Shown here piece by piece: positions 27,474-36,346 of a stretch of DNA of 64,000 bases (positions are counted from its first letter, which is position 1; the number at the start of each line of letters is the position of its first letter). A program made the position numbers and the translations under genes. A model generated the notes under the pieces. The model was not told where the DNA came from and ran no database searches. It was given only the letters and a program-made list of their open reading frames with translations. This stretch comes from Methanocalculus alkaliphilus (GTDB taxonomy: Archaea > Halobacteriota > Methanomicrobia > Methanomicrobiales > Methanocorpusculaceae), in contig NZ_JALJYG010000007.1 in NCBI RefSeq assembly GCF_024170505.1, positions 1-64,000 on the forward strand, in the 5' to 3' direction.

Positions 27474-29990
27474 ATGTCAGAGTCATCTCGCCATCCATTC
27501 TGGTATGGGCTCATGGGCGGTATTATCGGTATTTTATCTGCTGCCCTGTTCTTCGCCATGGAGATCTACCCTTTGCTTCTCATTGCAGATCTTGGTGCAG
27601 CTGAAGCTCCCCTTATGGGAGAATTTCTCCCCATCATCATCGCTCTTCTCTTCTCACTGACAGGGATCGCCGGTGGCATTCTCTCCCACAACAGAATAGG
27701 AGGAGGATTAATGGCGATATCGGGTATCGTGCTTCTCCTTGTATTTGGACTGAACATCGCCATCATCGGGGGTTTGCTCCTGCTCTATGGAGGGTATCTC
27801 AGATTATCCGGTCAGGATTGTAGGATAATGACACTCCTCTCTTCACGAAATCAGGCAGGAAAAAGCCCTTTTATACTCGTAGCCGCAGGAATCGGAGCAA
27901 TTGTTCTGATCGGTATCACAATGATGGCTGTTCTTCAGATCTGTCCGCCACCCGGACCATGGCCGAGCCCGCCATGGTGCGAGGATCCTGATTTTATGTA
28001 TATACAGGCAGGAGAGGCTGACCTGTTCTTTGAAAGACCGGTATTCCTGCTTTCTGTTACACCCTATGATATCGATCGTGAGGTCCTTGATGATCTCCGG
28101 CCCCATGCAATCTCCTGGAGTCCGGTTGTTCTTGAATCGTTCTACCGTCTGGGCCATATGAACAAGATGGCGATCCTCAGAGAGAAAAATATCCATTTCA
28201 TCGGTGCCGGGCGGGATGAAAATCTGCCGACCAGTCCACACCCGGTAAAACGGGAGGATCTCGCCAGTATCGATATTTATGGAAATCCGATTCTTTGGGT
28301 TGATCCTCACAATCCAGGCTATCTTGAAGGTCATTACTATCGGAATATCCTTCATCCCCTCTGGCAGGAGGAGATCAGATCTGATCTGAAGGACTATGTC
28401 GATGCGGGTGTGCAGGGGACACTTGTTGATCATCCTCAGAGCGGCTATGTGGTTATAAACATGGGCAGAGGATCGTTTGATGAATACTCCATGGCAGGGT
28501 TCAATGCATACATGAAAGGCAGGTATACGGAAGAAGAACTTCAATCCCGCTATGGCATCTCTGATATTGATTCATTCCATCTTGGCGAGTATCTGCTCGA
28601 ACAGAATATGGAGCATCTTCTGGATGAGTCAGCATATAATCCCCATCCGTTGATCTATGAGTTTGGAAGATTTCAGAAGCTGGCTGGAATGGAATTTTGG
28701 GAGATGACTGTTCTGGAGATGAAAGACTACTCCAGAACAAACTATAACAGGGAGTTCTTCTTCAGTATGAATGTCGGCCCGGCATTTCCCGGTCGCTTCC
28801 TCCCGATGGATTCTCTGGATTATATCAGTGGTGAATTCTTCTACTTCAACACAGTATTTCATAGCCCACAGAAGCTTGGAATCGAGCAGAAGATGACAGA
28901 AGGATATTCGAAGCACTTCTCCCCCTATGTCGAGGTCAGCTTTGACCGGGGGAGACTACCCCGAAATACTGAAAATCTGTTCAAATACATCTTTGCAGAT
29001 GCCTACTCATCAAATACCAACATACTGATTCGTGGGCCTGACGGGATCCTTACGATGGATGGAGAGCAATATGTTGATTTCCGTGAGTATGTGAGGTATG
29101 ATGCCAAAGCCGCCGGAGAATACATCCGGTACCTCCATGACCATCCTGAACTCTTCCATGCCGGGGAGCCTGCAAAGGTTGCGGTTATCCATTCACTCCC
29201 TTCACGAAAAGGCCAGTATCTGCCGCTTGCATTAAGCGGAACATCTGACATTGACCTTACCGGAACACTCGATCTTCTCTTTGACCTCTATGTCCCTTAT
29301 GGCATGATCGTCTCTGGCTGTGACATTGTCCCGCGTGATATAACACGATCTGACCTTGACGGGTATACGGTTGTCATCCTGCCATCTCTTACGATCATAG
29401 ATGAAAATGAGATAGACATCCTGCTTGATTATGTCAGAGACGGAGGTGTTGTGATCCAGACAGGGAAGTTTGGCCTCTATAACAAGGAATTTGAGACCAA
29501 CACTCACAATCGGCTTGCTGAACTGCGGAGACCTGGTGCAAAGCAGATAGGGGCCGGAACCTGGCACACGATAACCGAGCCGCTTGGGTACGAGTACTAT
29601 CTCTATCATGGAGAGATTATCCTGCCCTCAGAGAAGACCGGTGTAAATCCATACCTGACACAGTACAGCACCATTCTCCATACCTACTATGATCCCGAGA
29701 TCAGAACTGATGCACCAGGCACCGTTGGTATCCGGAGGTATGTGACAGATGAGAGCGTGTTGCTCCATCTCGTCAACTATCATTTCAATCACATGACCGA
29801 TACATTCACCACCACTCCGGAATTTGAGATCTCTCTTGAAATGCCATATGATCGAACTCCGGAGAGGGTCATTCTCCATAATCTTGAGACGGGTAGTACC
29901 GGGGATATTCCGTTTACCTATGATGACAACCGGGTGATCGTTTCAATTGAGAGACTGGAGGTCTATACAATCGTGGAGATACGGTCATAG
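27474..29990 (+). CDS. Membrane-anchored glycosidase-like protein (GH42-like architecture)
   Basis: 838 residues. Five membrane helices lie in the first 155 (about 11-29, 51-69, 77-107 as a pair, 132-154). A large, probably external domain follows: a TIM-barrel-like part (about 165-530) with FNAYMKGRYTEEELQSRYG, typical of GH42-like barrels, and ISGEFFYFN, a possible catalytic-Glu segment. A flavodoxin-like part (about 560-680: KVAVIHS, VVILPSLTIIDENEI, GGVVIQTGKFG) recalls the β-galactosidase trimerisation domain, and a C-terminal β-sandwich completes it. Substrate and catalytic residues are not proven. Codon use is more AT-rich than in neighbours, suggesting transfer. No Shine-Dalgarno sequence is evident at the ATG. 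Confidence 0.6.
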   Translation: MSESSRHPFWYGLMGGIIGILSAALFFAMEIYPLLLIADLGAAEAPLMGEFLPIIIALLFSLTGIAGGILSHNRIGGGLMAISGIVLLLVFGLNIAIIGGLLLLYGGYLRLSGQDCRIMTLLSSRNQAGKSPFILVAAGIGAIVLIGITMMAVLQICPPPGPWPSPPWCEDPDFMYIQAGEADLFFERPVFLLSVTPYDIDREVLDDLRPHAISWSPVVLESFYRLGHMNKMAILREKNIHFIGAGRDENLPTSPHPVKREDLASIDIYGNPILWVDPHNPGYLEGHYYRNILHPLWQEEIRSDLKDYVDAGVQGTLVDHPQSGYVVINMGRGSFDEYSMAGFNAYMKGRYTEEELQSRYGISDIDSFHLGEYLLEQNMEHLLDESAYNPHPLIYEFGRFQKLAGMEFWEMTVLEMKDYSRTNYNREFFFSMNVGPAFPGRFLPMDSLDYISGEFFYFNTVFHSPQKLGIEQKMTEGYSKHFSPYVEVSFDRGRLPRNTENLFKYIFADAYSSNTNILIRGPDGILTMDGEQYVDFREYVRYDAKAAGEYIRYLHDHPELFHAGEPAKVAVIHSLPSRKGQYLPLALSGTSDIDLTGTLDLLFDLYVPYGMIVSGCDIVPRDITRSDLDGYTVVILPSLTIIDENEIDILLDYVRDGGVVIQTGKFGLYNKEFETNTHNRLAELRRPGAKQIGAGTWHTITEPLGYEYYLYHGEIILPSEKTGVNPYLTQYSTILHTYYDPEIRTDAPGTVGIRRYVTDESVLLHLVNYHFNHMTDTFTTTPEFEISLEMPYDRTPERVILHNLETGSTGDIPFTYDDNRVIVSIERLEVYTIVEIRS

Positions 29991-30135
29991 CTGAGAATAG
30001 TCGGAATATGATCCTGGCTGATGCTATTATGCAAATCCAGCAAGGATTCATCTCTTTTTTGTTTCCAGGTGCGCAAGGCCGGTATTAATTGAAGTACACT
30101 CCATTCAGACCCTGAAGAGAACACCAAGACATGGC

Positions 30136-30163
30136 AACTGTATTTATGTCTGCATACGTTAAC
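30136..30163 (+). repeat. 28-base promoter-region repeat, copy 2
   Basis: Second copy of the element at 27314-27341 (26 of 28 identical). Its TATTTATG core, centred near 30144, would place transcription start near 30170, 20 bases before the kinase ATG at 30190, so here it probably contains the promoter. Confidence 0.6.
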
Positions 30164-30189
30164 ATTGTCCTACCTTCCGGTGTCCTCCG

Positions 30190-31830
30190 ATGATCCTCCA
30201 GTACTCCCCGTTCATCCTTATTTACCTTGGATCATGTCTCATCGGCCTCTATCTCCTCCATTACACCCGCCGCCTCCCTGATACCCCCGGCCTGCTGCCA
30301 CTGCAGGGGATCTGCACCGGTGCCTCGATCTGGGCGCTGGCGTATGCACTGGAGCTTGTGATTATAACTCCCGGGGGAAATATCGTCACAACGGCAGGTG
30401 AGTATCTTGGCATCTTCATCCTCGTCCCGTCGCTCCTCTTCTTCGTCCTCTCCTATACCGGCCGGGCACGATACATTACCCGGAGAAACGTCCTCGTCAT
30501 CGCCCTCCCCCTGATCCTCTTCTATCTCGCGATGATCACAAACCCGCTCCACTCCCTGTACTATACGTCGATCACCCCGTATTCTCTTGGGGATCTCGTC
30601 CTCTTTGTCTATGAGTACGGCCCGATCTTCTGGATCGCCTTTCTGTATCTGATGGCACTCGTCGGCTTCTCCCTCTCCCTCCTTCTGGCGGCATGGATCG
30701 ATTATCCCTCCTTTTACCGACCGCAGATTGGGCTTCTGATCCTTGCCATCATCCTCCCGATCCTGACAAGTGGCGTCTATGTCGCCAAGCTCGGACCTGC
30801 TCCGGGCCTCCAGATAACCCCGGTCATCTTCCTCCTCGTCGCGGGTATCCTGGTCTTCGCCTCCGCGAAGTACAAGCTCTTTACCATCCTCCCAAGGACC
30901 CAGTGCAGTATTCCCGACATCCTCCCGGATGGTATCCTGATCGCAGATGAGACCGGGGCGATCATCTACCAGAACAGGGCATCGGTGGCATATCTTGCAT
31001 CAGGAGATGCCATCGGGAAGGGTATCTCAGACGCTATCCCCCCCTTTCCACCCGGGGAAGAGACACAGGAACATGCGATGCCGGATGGCCGTATCCTTGA
31101 GATGAGGAGGTACCTCCTCGCCGGAACCGGTGCCGATGATCAGTGCATCATCATTCATGATATCACGAACCGGAGAATGGCTGAGGTCAACCTCCGTGAG
31201 GCGAACCGGAAGCTCTCCCTCCTCTCAAGCGTCACCCGCCATGATATCGTCAACCAGATCGCGGTTGCACAGAGTGCCATTGAGCTTGTACGGTTCGAGA
31301 CCGATGATCCGACCATACTGAGATATCTTGCTGCAACGGAGACGGCGGTTCTGCGGATCCACTCAGAGATCGAGTTTACGCGGATCTACCAGGATCTCGG
31401 CAGCCAGGAGCCGCAATGGCAGCCCCTCTTATCTGTCATATCGCCCCCCTGCTGCCTCCCCCTTACCCTCTCCTGTGGGGAGTATACCGTCCATGCCGAT
31501 CCGATGCTCCCGAAGGTCTTTGAGAACCTCTTTGATAACGCCATCCGGCACGGCAACGAGGTGACCGGGATCACCATCTCCTGTGAGGAGGTCGCCGGTG
31601 AGCTTCAGATCATGGTTGCAGATGATGGCATCGGGATCCCGGAGGATCTGAAGGAGCGTATCTTTGACCACGGGTTTGGAGGGAATACCGGGCTTGGCCT
31701 CTTCCTGATCCGGGAGATCCTTGCGATCACCGGGATCTCGATCATCGAGGACGGTGTCTCTGGTGAGGGGGCGAGGTTCCTGATCACGGTCCCCGAAGGG
31801 AGGTACCGGGTCCAACCGGTAAGCAGATGA
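30190..31830 (+). CDS. 7TM-PAS sensor histidine kinase
   Basis: 546 residues. About seven N-terminal membrane helices (to about residue 225; 'histidine kinase N-terminal 7TM' type), then a PAS-like domain (about 240-330), H-box VTRHDIVNQ (about 350), N-box NLFDNAIRHG, G1 DDGIGIP and G2 GLGLFLIREIL. It should sense a membrane or hydrophobic signal and phosphorylate an unlinked regulator; no response regulator lies nearby. Its stop overlaps the ATG of the iron-sulfur flavoprotein by 4 bases, so the two are coupled. A conserved 28-base element is just upstream. Confidence 0.9.
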   Translation: MILQYSPFILIYLGSCLIGLYLLHYTRRLPDTPGLLPLQGICTGASIWALAYALELVIITPGGNIVTTAGEYLGIFILVPSLLFFVLSYTGRARYITRRNVLVIALPLILFYLAMITNPLHSLYYTSITPYSLGDLVLFVYEYGPIFWIAFLYLMALVGFSLSLLLAAWIDYPSFYRPQIGLLILAIILPILTSGVYVAKLGPAPGLQITPVIFLLVAGILVFASAKYKLFTILPRTQCSIPDILPDGILIADETGAIIYQNRASVAYLASGDAIGKGISDAIPPFPPGEETQEHAMPDGRILEMRRYLLAGTGADDQCIIIHDITNRRMAEVNLREANRKLSLLSSVTRHDIVNQIAVAQSAIELVRFETDDPTILRYLAATETAVLRIHSEIEFTRIYQDLGSQEPQWQPLLSVISPPCCLPLTLSCGEYTVHADPMLPKVFENLFDNAIRHGNEVTGITISCEEVAGELQIMVADDGIGIPEDLKERIFDHGFGGNTGLGLFLIREILAITGISIIEDGVSGEGARFLITVPEGRYRVQPVSR

Positions 31831-32456
31831 CTCCTGAAGAGAAACCGGAAGGCATGAACCGGAATACCACCCAAAATACCGTCCTTGGCATCTCCGGAAG
31901 CCCCAGAAAAGGCGGGAACTCCGATATCCTCCTCCATTACATCCTCAAGGGTGCAGAGGCCGCGATGATGGAGACAAAACCGGTATACCTCCGGGATATC
32001 GATTTCTCATCATGCACCGGCTGCGAACGGTGCCGGAAGGACAAGATCTGCACAGGCCTTCAGGACGGGCTCACCCCGTTGTATCCCTCCATCCAGCAGT
32101 CCGATGCCCTCGTCCTCGTCTCCCCGACCCATAACTACAATATCACCGCGTTGATGAAGGCCTTCATCGACCGGCTCTACTGCTTCTATGACTTCGGTGA
32201 TGCCCGGCCCCGCCCATGGTCGAGCCGGCTTGCAGGCCAGGGGCGCCGGGCGGTCATCGCCGCCATCGCCGAGCAGGAGCATAAGGAGGATATGGGATTT
32301 GCCCTTGAGGCCCTCCGTCTCCCGCTTGAAGCCCTCGGCTATGAGATTGTCGATGAGGTTACGGTCTTCTCCATCTTTGATGCAGGCGGCGTGAAGAATC
32401 ACCCGGATCTTCTGGATCGGGCGATGGAGGCGGGCAGGCGACTCGGACGCCCCTGA
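31827..32456 (+). CDS. Iron-sulfur flavoprotein (Isf/NADPH-FMN reductase family)
   Basis: 209 residues. Flavodoxin-like FMN site at GISGSPRKGGNSD (21-33) and VSPTHNYN; compact cysteine motif C63-x2-C66-x2-C69-x5-C75, the hallmark of methanogen iron-sulfur flavoproteins that carry FMN and a [4Fe-4S] cluster and move electrons from ferredoxin. The ATG at 31827 overlaps the kinase stop; a second in-frame ATG at 31854 is a possible start nearer the conserved region. Its coupling to a sensor kinase hints at redox sensing, or may simply reflect operon packing. Confidence 0.85.
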   Translation: MTPEEKPEGMNRNTTQNTVLGISGSPRKGGNSDILLHYILKGAEAAMMETKPVYLRDIDFSSCTGCERCRKDKICTGLQDGLTPLYPSIQQSDALVLVSPTHNYNITALMKAFIDRLYCFYDFGDARPRPWSSRLAGQGRRAVIAAIAEQEHKEDMGFALEALRLPLEALGYEIVDEVTVFSIFDAGGVKNHPDLLDRAMEAGRRLGRP

Positions 32457-32465
32457 TCGCGAGGA

Positions 32466-34232
32466 TCAGATCGCGGTGCCGTGATCATCAGCCTGCCCCT
32501 TCCGGATCCATCCTTTCTCTGGAATCCTAATCCCAAACCGGGCTCCCCGCCCCTCCTCTCCGTCTTCGGTGAGGGTGATCCCTGTCACCGCCGTGATATC
32601 ACGGGCAAAGGCAAGGCCAAACCCGGTGTTCTTCCCATACCCGTACTGGAATATCAACTCCTTCTCCCCATCCGGGATGCCGGTGCCATCATCCTCAAAT
32701 ACCAGAAGGAGGCTCCCGTCCTCCAGTTCACTGGTCGATATGGTGATGGTTGTGATGGTCCCGCCATGGCGAACCGCATTTTCGAGCAGCGTATGGATCA
32801 CTTTGATGAAGAGGCGATCCGCATAGATTGTCACCGGATCAGCATGATCTACTACCCTGACCCCCTCCATCCGGATATCCCGGGCAACCTGTTCGATCAG
32901 GGGCTGAAGCGCCAGCCATACCGGGTCATATGCCCCGATATCCTGGTATTCGCGGGAGAATCTGAGATGGCCGGTGATGGTCCCGACCTTCCGGACAGCC
33001 TGGTCGAGATAATGATCCCGTCTCTTTGGATCCTCTTCATCTTTCAGCAGTTCAAGGTAGCCGCCAAGGGCGGTCACCTCGTTTGCGATATCATGCCGGG
33101 TGAGCCGTGTCAGCCAGCTGATCCTCTCGCTGGCGATCCGAAGGGCTTTCTCAGCCGCCTTTCTTGCTGAGATATCCCGGATAATGAGGATGCAGCCTGC
33201 CGGTTTGCCATCAGGGGCCCGTACCCCGGATGCTGCGATGCTGATAGCCTTTCCCCCGATATTTTCCGGATATGCCTCAAGATCTGTGATCGTCTCCCCC
33301 TCCTCCCCATGCATGCGTATTGTTGCAGAGATATCCTCGGGGAGGATCGTCCGGATGCTTGTTCCCGGAAGACTGCCGGCAAATGCTCCGAAGAGTCCGT
33401 CTGCTGCTGCATTGGCCGAGATGATCCTGCCGCCGGGATCGACCAGCAGCAGCCCGTCCGGCATCGTTGCGATGATCTCCGGCCCTGCAGTCTCCGGTTT
33501 CAGGGTGAAGAGGCCGTATCGCAGAATCGCGACGGTGATGCAGCATGAGAAGATGGCAAGTCCGATAAAGATGAAGTTCGGTGTTGTGATACCGAGTACC
33601 GGGAGGAGTAATCCGGAGATCATCCCAAAGCCGATGGCAGCGAGCAGTCCGATGCAGACGAGGCGGTTCTGCTGCCGGATTCGTTCGTTTGGTGCATTGA
33701 ACCAGGCTGAGGCGATCAGATACACCGCGAGGATCATCACGATGATAACATAAAGTGCAGAGGCGATGTAGAAAGGCCCGGAGAGTACCGGCTGGTATAT
33801 CCACCGTCCTTCATCGAAGACAACGGTATAGATGGTATCCGTAAAGCTCCCCAGCAGGGCAAAAAAAGAGGCGGGAAGATAGAGGAGAGCAAGGATTAGG
33901 GGTATCCTTCTCCTCTCAGATAATGGGTGTTCGGTGTATATCAGGATAAAGTGGGCGGCAAGGACCGCAAGGACCGGCCAGAATGAGCTGATCCTCAGCC
34001 AGAAATAGACTCCTTCATAACTGGTCGCCTGCCAGAGAAAGAACTCTCCGAGTGCCCAGTAGGTTGCAGTCGCCATTGCAGCGAGAAAAAGGATGGCGGC
34101 CTTTTCACCCGGGATCGTTGCATAGACATAGATCCCTAGCCCGAAGGTGATGAAAGCGGATACAAGGCAGGAGGCTATCAGGAGTGTTTCGAGGATCGTG
34201 CAGACCTCCCATAGATATCTATTGTGTTCCAC
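32466..34232 (-). CDS. 7TM-PAS sensor histidine kinase
   Basis: 588 residues, same architecture as the kinase at 30190-31830: about seven N-terminal helices (to about 245), PAS domain (about 255-360), H-box LTRHDIANE (about 385), N-box TLLENAVRHG, G1 DDGTGIP and G2 GFGLAF. It is convergent with the flavoprotein gene (10 bases apart) and divergent from cooS. The GTG at 34232 was kept because the first membrane helix starts soon after; no ribosome site is visible. Its place back-to-back with cooS makes a regulatory link to CO metabolism conceivable, but that is inference. Confidence 0.9.
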   Translation of the reverse strand: MEHNRYLWEVCTILETLLIASCLVSAFITFGLGIYVYATIPGEKAAILFLAAMATATYWALGEFFLWQATSYEGVYFWLRISSFWPVLAVLAAHFILIYTEHPLSERRRIPLILALLYLPASFFALLGSFTDTIYTVVFDEGRWIYQPVLSGPFYIASALYVIIVMILAVYLIASAWFNAPNERIRQQNRLVCIGLLAAIGFGMISGLLLPVLGITTPNFIFIGLAIFSCCITVAILRYGLFTLKPETAGPEIIATMPDGLLLVDPGGRIISANAAADGLFGAFAGSLPGTSIRTILPEDISATIRMHGEEGETITDLEAYPENIGGKAISIAASGVRAPDGKPAGCILIIRDISARKAAEKALRIASERISWLTRLTRHDIANEVTALGGYLELLKDEEDPKRRDHYLDQAVRKVGTITGHLRFSREYQDIGAYDPVWLALQPLIEQVARDIRMEGVRVVDHADPVTIYADRLFIKVIHTLLENAVRHGGTITTITISTSELEDGSLLLVFEDDGTGIPDGEKELIFQYGYGKNTGFGLAFARDITAVTGITLTEDGEEGRGARFGIRIPEKGWIRKGQADDHGTAI

Positions 34233-34316
34233 TTAATGTTTGATACACTTTTGTATTATGGAGGATTTCCGGTTCATCAGATAGCAAAGCCCGGACCTTG
34301 GCAGTTGAGGCAAATC

Positions 34317-34327
34317 TTTATAATATA
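34317..34327 (+). promoter_or_regulatory. Probable TATA box of cooS
   Basis: TTTATAATATA, predicting a start of transcription near 34348, exactly where a short inverted repeat begins. Confidence 0.55.
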
Positions 34328-34348
34328 CCAGGATAGTGAGATTCCTGT

Positions 34349-34363
34349 GGAGTATCCCACTCC
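34349..34363 (+). promoter_or_regulatory. Inverted repeat at the cooS transcription start
   Basis: GGAGT-ATCCC-ACTCC, two perfect 5-base arms around 5 bases, directly after the predicted transcription start and before the ribosome site. It could be an operator or a 5' hairpin; only one copy is seen. Confidence 0.4.
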
Positions 34364-34378
34364 GGAGAGGTGATGCTA

Positions 34379-36346
34379 GTGTCTGGTGAAGAGAAGAGAG
34401 TCAAAGCAGAGCTGATCGGGGAGCGTATGGAGACATGCGACCTTGACCGGGCGAAGATGTCGCTGATGAACCCGAAGGTGATCCAGGAGAAGGTTCTGGA
34501 GAGGACGATTGATGAGACCGCCATGAAGGCGATCGAACACTGCCTCAAAGAGGGGATCGAGACCGTCTGGGACAGGGACGAGATGCAGGATCCCCGGTGT
34601 AAATGGTGCTCCTCCGGCCTCTCCTGCAGCCGGTGCACAATGGGGCCCTGCCGGATCATCCCTGAACGGAACCGTGACCGGGGTGTCTGTGGCGCAGATG
34701 CCGACCTGATCGTCGCACGGAACCTGCTGGACACCCTCGCAACCGGGGCGGCCTCCCATTCGGATCACGGCCGGGAGATCGTCGAGACCCTCCTCCTTGT
34801 CGGCAAAGGGGAGACGAATGACTACATGATCACCGATCGGGAGAAGCTCTTTGCCCTTGCGGAGGAGTATGGCATCCCCACCAACCGTGAGGCGATCGAG
34901 ATTGCCCATGATCTCGCACTTGCCTACCTTGATGAGTTTGGGAGCGTGAAAGGGGAGATCGAACTGACCCGGCGGGCACCGACTGCCACCCATGCCATCT
35001 GGGAGGAGACCGGGATCCTGCCCCGGAGCATCGACCGTGAGATCGTCGAGGCGATGCACCGGATCCAGATGGGTGTCGGGGCTCATTATGGCAACATCCT
35101 CCTCCATGGCCTCAGAACCGCGCTTGCCGACGGCTGGGGCGGGTCGATGATGGCGACCGAGGTCTCCGATGTTCTCTTCGGCACCCCGGTCCCCTGCGAG
35201 TCGCAGATCAACCTTGCCGTTGTGAAGGAGGATATGGTGAACATCTCCCTCCATGGCCACAACCCGATGCTCTCGGAGATGGTCGTCGCTGCCGCAGAGG
35301 ATGAGGCGATGCAGCAGCGTGCCCGCGATGCCGGGGCGGCCGGGATCAACCTCGTCGGCCTCTGCTGCACCGGAAACGAGCTCCTGATGCGCAAAGGCAT
35401 CCCGATGGCAGGCAACCACTTCAACCAGGAGCTGGTCATCGCAACAGGCGCCCTCGAGGCGATGGTTGTTGATTACCAGTGTATCTTCCCATCACTTCCG
35501 AGGACGGCAAGCTGCTTCCATACAAAGATCATCTCGACCAGCCCGAAGGCGAAGATTCCGGGTTCATACTACATGGAGTTTGAACCCTCGACCGCACGGG
35601 AGACCGCCGAAGAGATCGTCAGGACAGCAATCGGGAACTTCAGACTCCGGGACCCCGAGAAGGTCTTCATCCCTGGAAAACCGGTCGCCGTCCAGGCCGG
35701 GTTCTCGGTTGAGGCGATCACCGCCGCCCTCGGGGGAACCCTCCAGCCGCTCGTCGATGCGATCGCAGCCGGGACGATCCGGGGTGCTGTCGGGATCGTC
35801 GGCTGCAATAACCCGAGGATCAAGCATGATTACGGCCATGTCACCCTCTCAAAGGAGTTGATCAAGAATGATATCCTCTGTGTCGAGACCGGGTGTGCCG
35901 CCGTCGCCTCCGGGAAAGCCGGCCTTCTCACCCCGGATGCCGCGTTCCTTGCAGGAGACGGGCTGAAATCGATCTGCAAGGCGGTCGGTATCCCGCCGGT
36001 CCTGCATATGGGCTCCTGTGTGGACTGTTCACGGATCCTTGTCCTCCTTGCGGCACTCGGCAATACCCTCGGTGTCGGCATCCACCAGCTCCCGGTCGCC
36101 GGGGCAGCTCCGGAGTGGTACTCACAGAAGGCGGTTGCCATCGGTGCGTACTTTGTTGCATCCGGTGTCTATACCGTCCTTGGCCCGATGCCGAATATCA
36201 GCGGCAGCCCGGCGGTTGTTGATCTCCTGACAAACGGCCTCGATGATATCGTCAAGGCGAAGTTTGCTGTCGAGCCTGACCCGGTGAAGGCGGCTGACCT
36301 GATCATCGCCCATATCGAGGGGAAGAGGAAGGCGCTTGGTATCTGA
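34379..36346 (+). CDS. cooS: Ni-dependent CO dehydrogenase catalytic subunit
   Basis: About 655 residues. It would oxidise CO to CO2 (reversibly) in the cytosol. Iron-sulfur ligand regions are CKWC and the following CSRCTMGPCR (B/D clusters). Ni-Fe-S C-cluster segments are GLCCTGNELL, VGCNNPR, VETGCAAVASGKAGL and MGSCVDCSR. ISLHGHNP holds the conserved His region. Starts: the ribosome site GGAGAGGTGAT overlaps an ATG at 34373 and sits properly before the GTG at 34379, which I chose; the difference is two codons. cooC overlaps its end. No CooF, energy-converting hydrogenase or acetyl-CoA synthase gene is adjacent, so the electron partner is unknown. CO use or detoxification are both plausible. 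Confidence 0.93.
   Translation: MSGEEKRVKAELIGERMETCDLDRAKMSLMNPKVIQEKVLERTIDETAMKAIEHCLKEGIETVWDRDEMQDPRCKWCSSGLSCSRCTMGPCRIIPERNRDRGVCGADADLIVARNLLDTLATGAASHSDHGREIVETLLLVGKGETNDYMITDREKLFALAEEYGIPTNREAIEIAHDLALAYLDEFGSVKGEIELTRRAPTATHAIWEETGILPRSIDREIVEAMHRIQMGVGAHYGNILLHGLRTALADGWGGSMMATEVSDVLFGTPVPCESQINLAVVKEDMVNISLHGHNPMLSEMVVAAAEDEAMQQRARDAGAAGINLVGLCCTGNELLMRKGIPMAGNHFNQELVIATGALEAMVVDYQCIFPSLPRTASCFHTKIISTSPKAKIPGSYYMEFEPSTARETAEEIVRTAIGNFRLRDPEKVFIPGKPVAVQAGFSVEAITAALGGTLQPLVDAIAAGTIRGAVGIVGCNNPRIKHDYGHVTLSKELIKNDILCVETGCAAVASGKAGLLTPDAAFLAGDGLKSICKAVGIPPVLHMGSCVDCSRILVLLAALGNTLGVGIHQLPVAGAAPEWYSQKAVAIGAYFVASGVYTVLGPMPNISGSPAVVDLLTNGLDDIVKAKFAVEPDPVKAADLIIAHIEGKRKALGI

Noticed and set aside
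34243-34256. ATACA-CTTT-TGTAT repeat upstream of the second 7TM kinase
   Set aside because: Short, AT-rich and single; expected by chance in an intergenic stretch and not repeated elsewhere in the window.
34376-35419. A 347-codon open frame opposite cooS
   Set aside because: cooS has full family motifs in the other strand. The antisense frame is rich in Asp, Gly, Pro and His in the way reverse-complement shadows of this genome always are.
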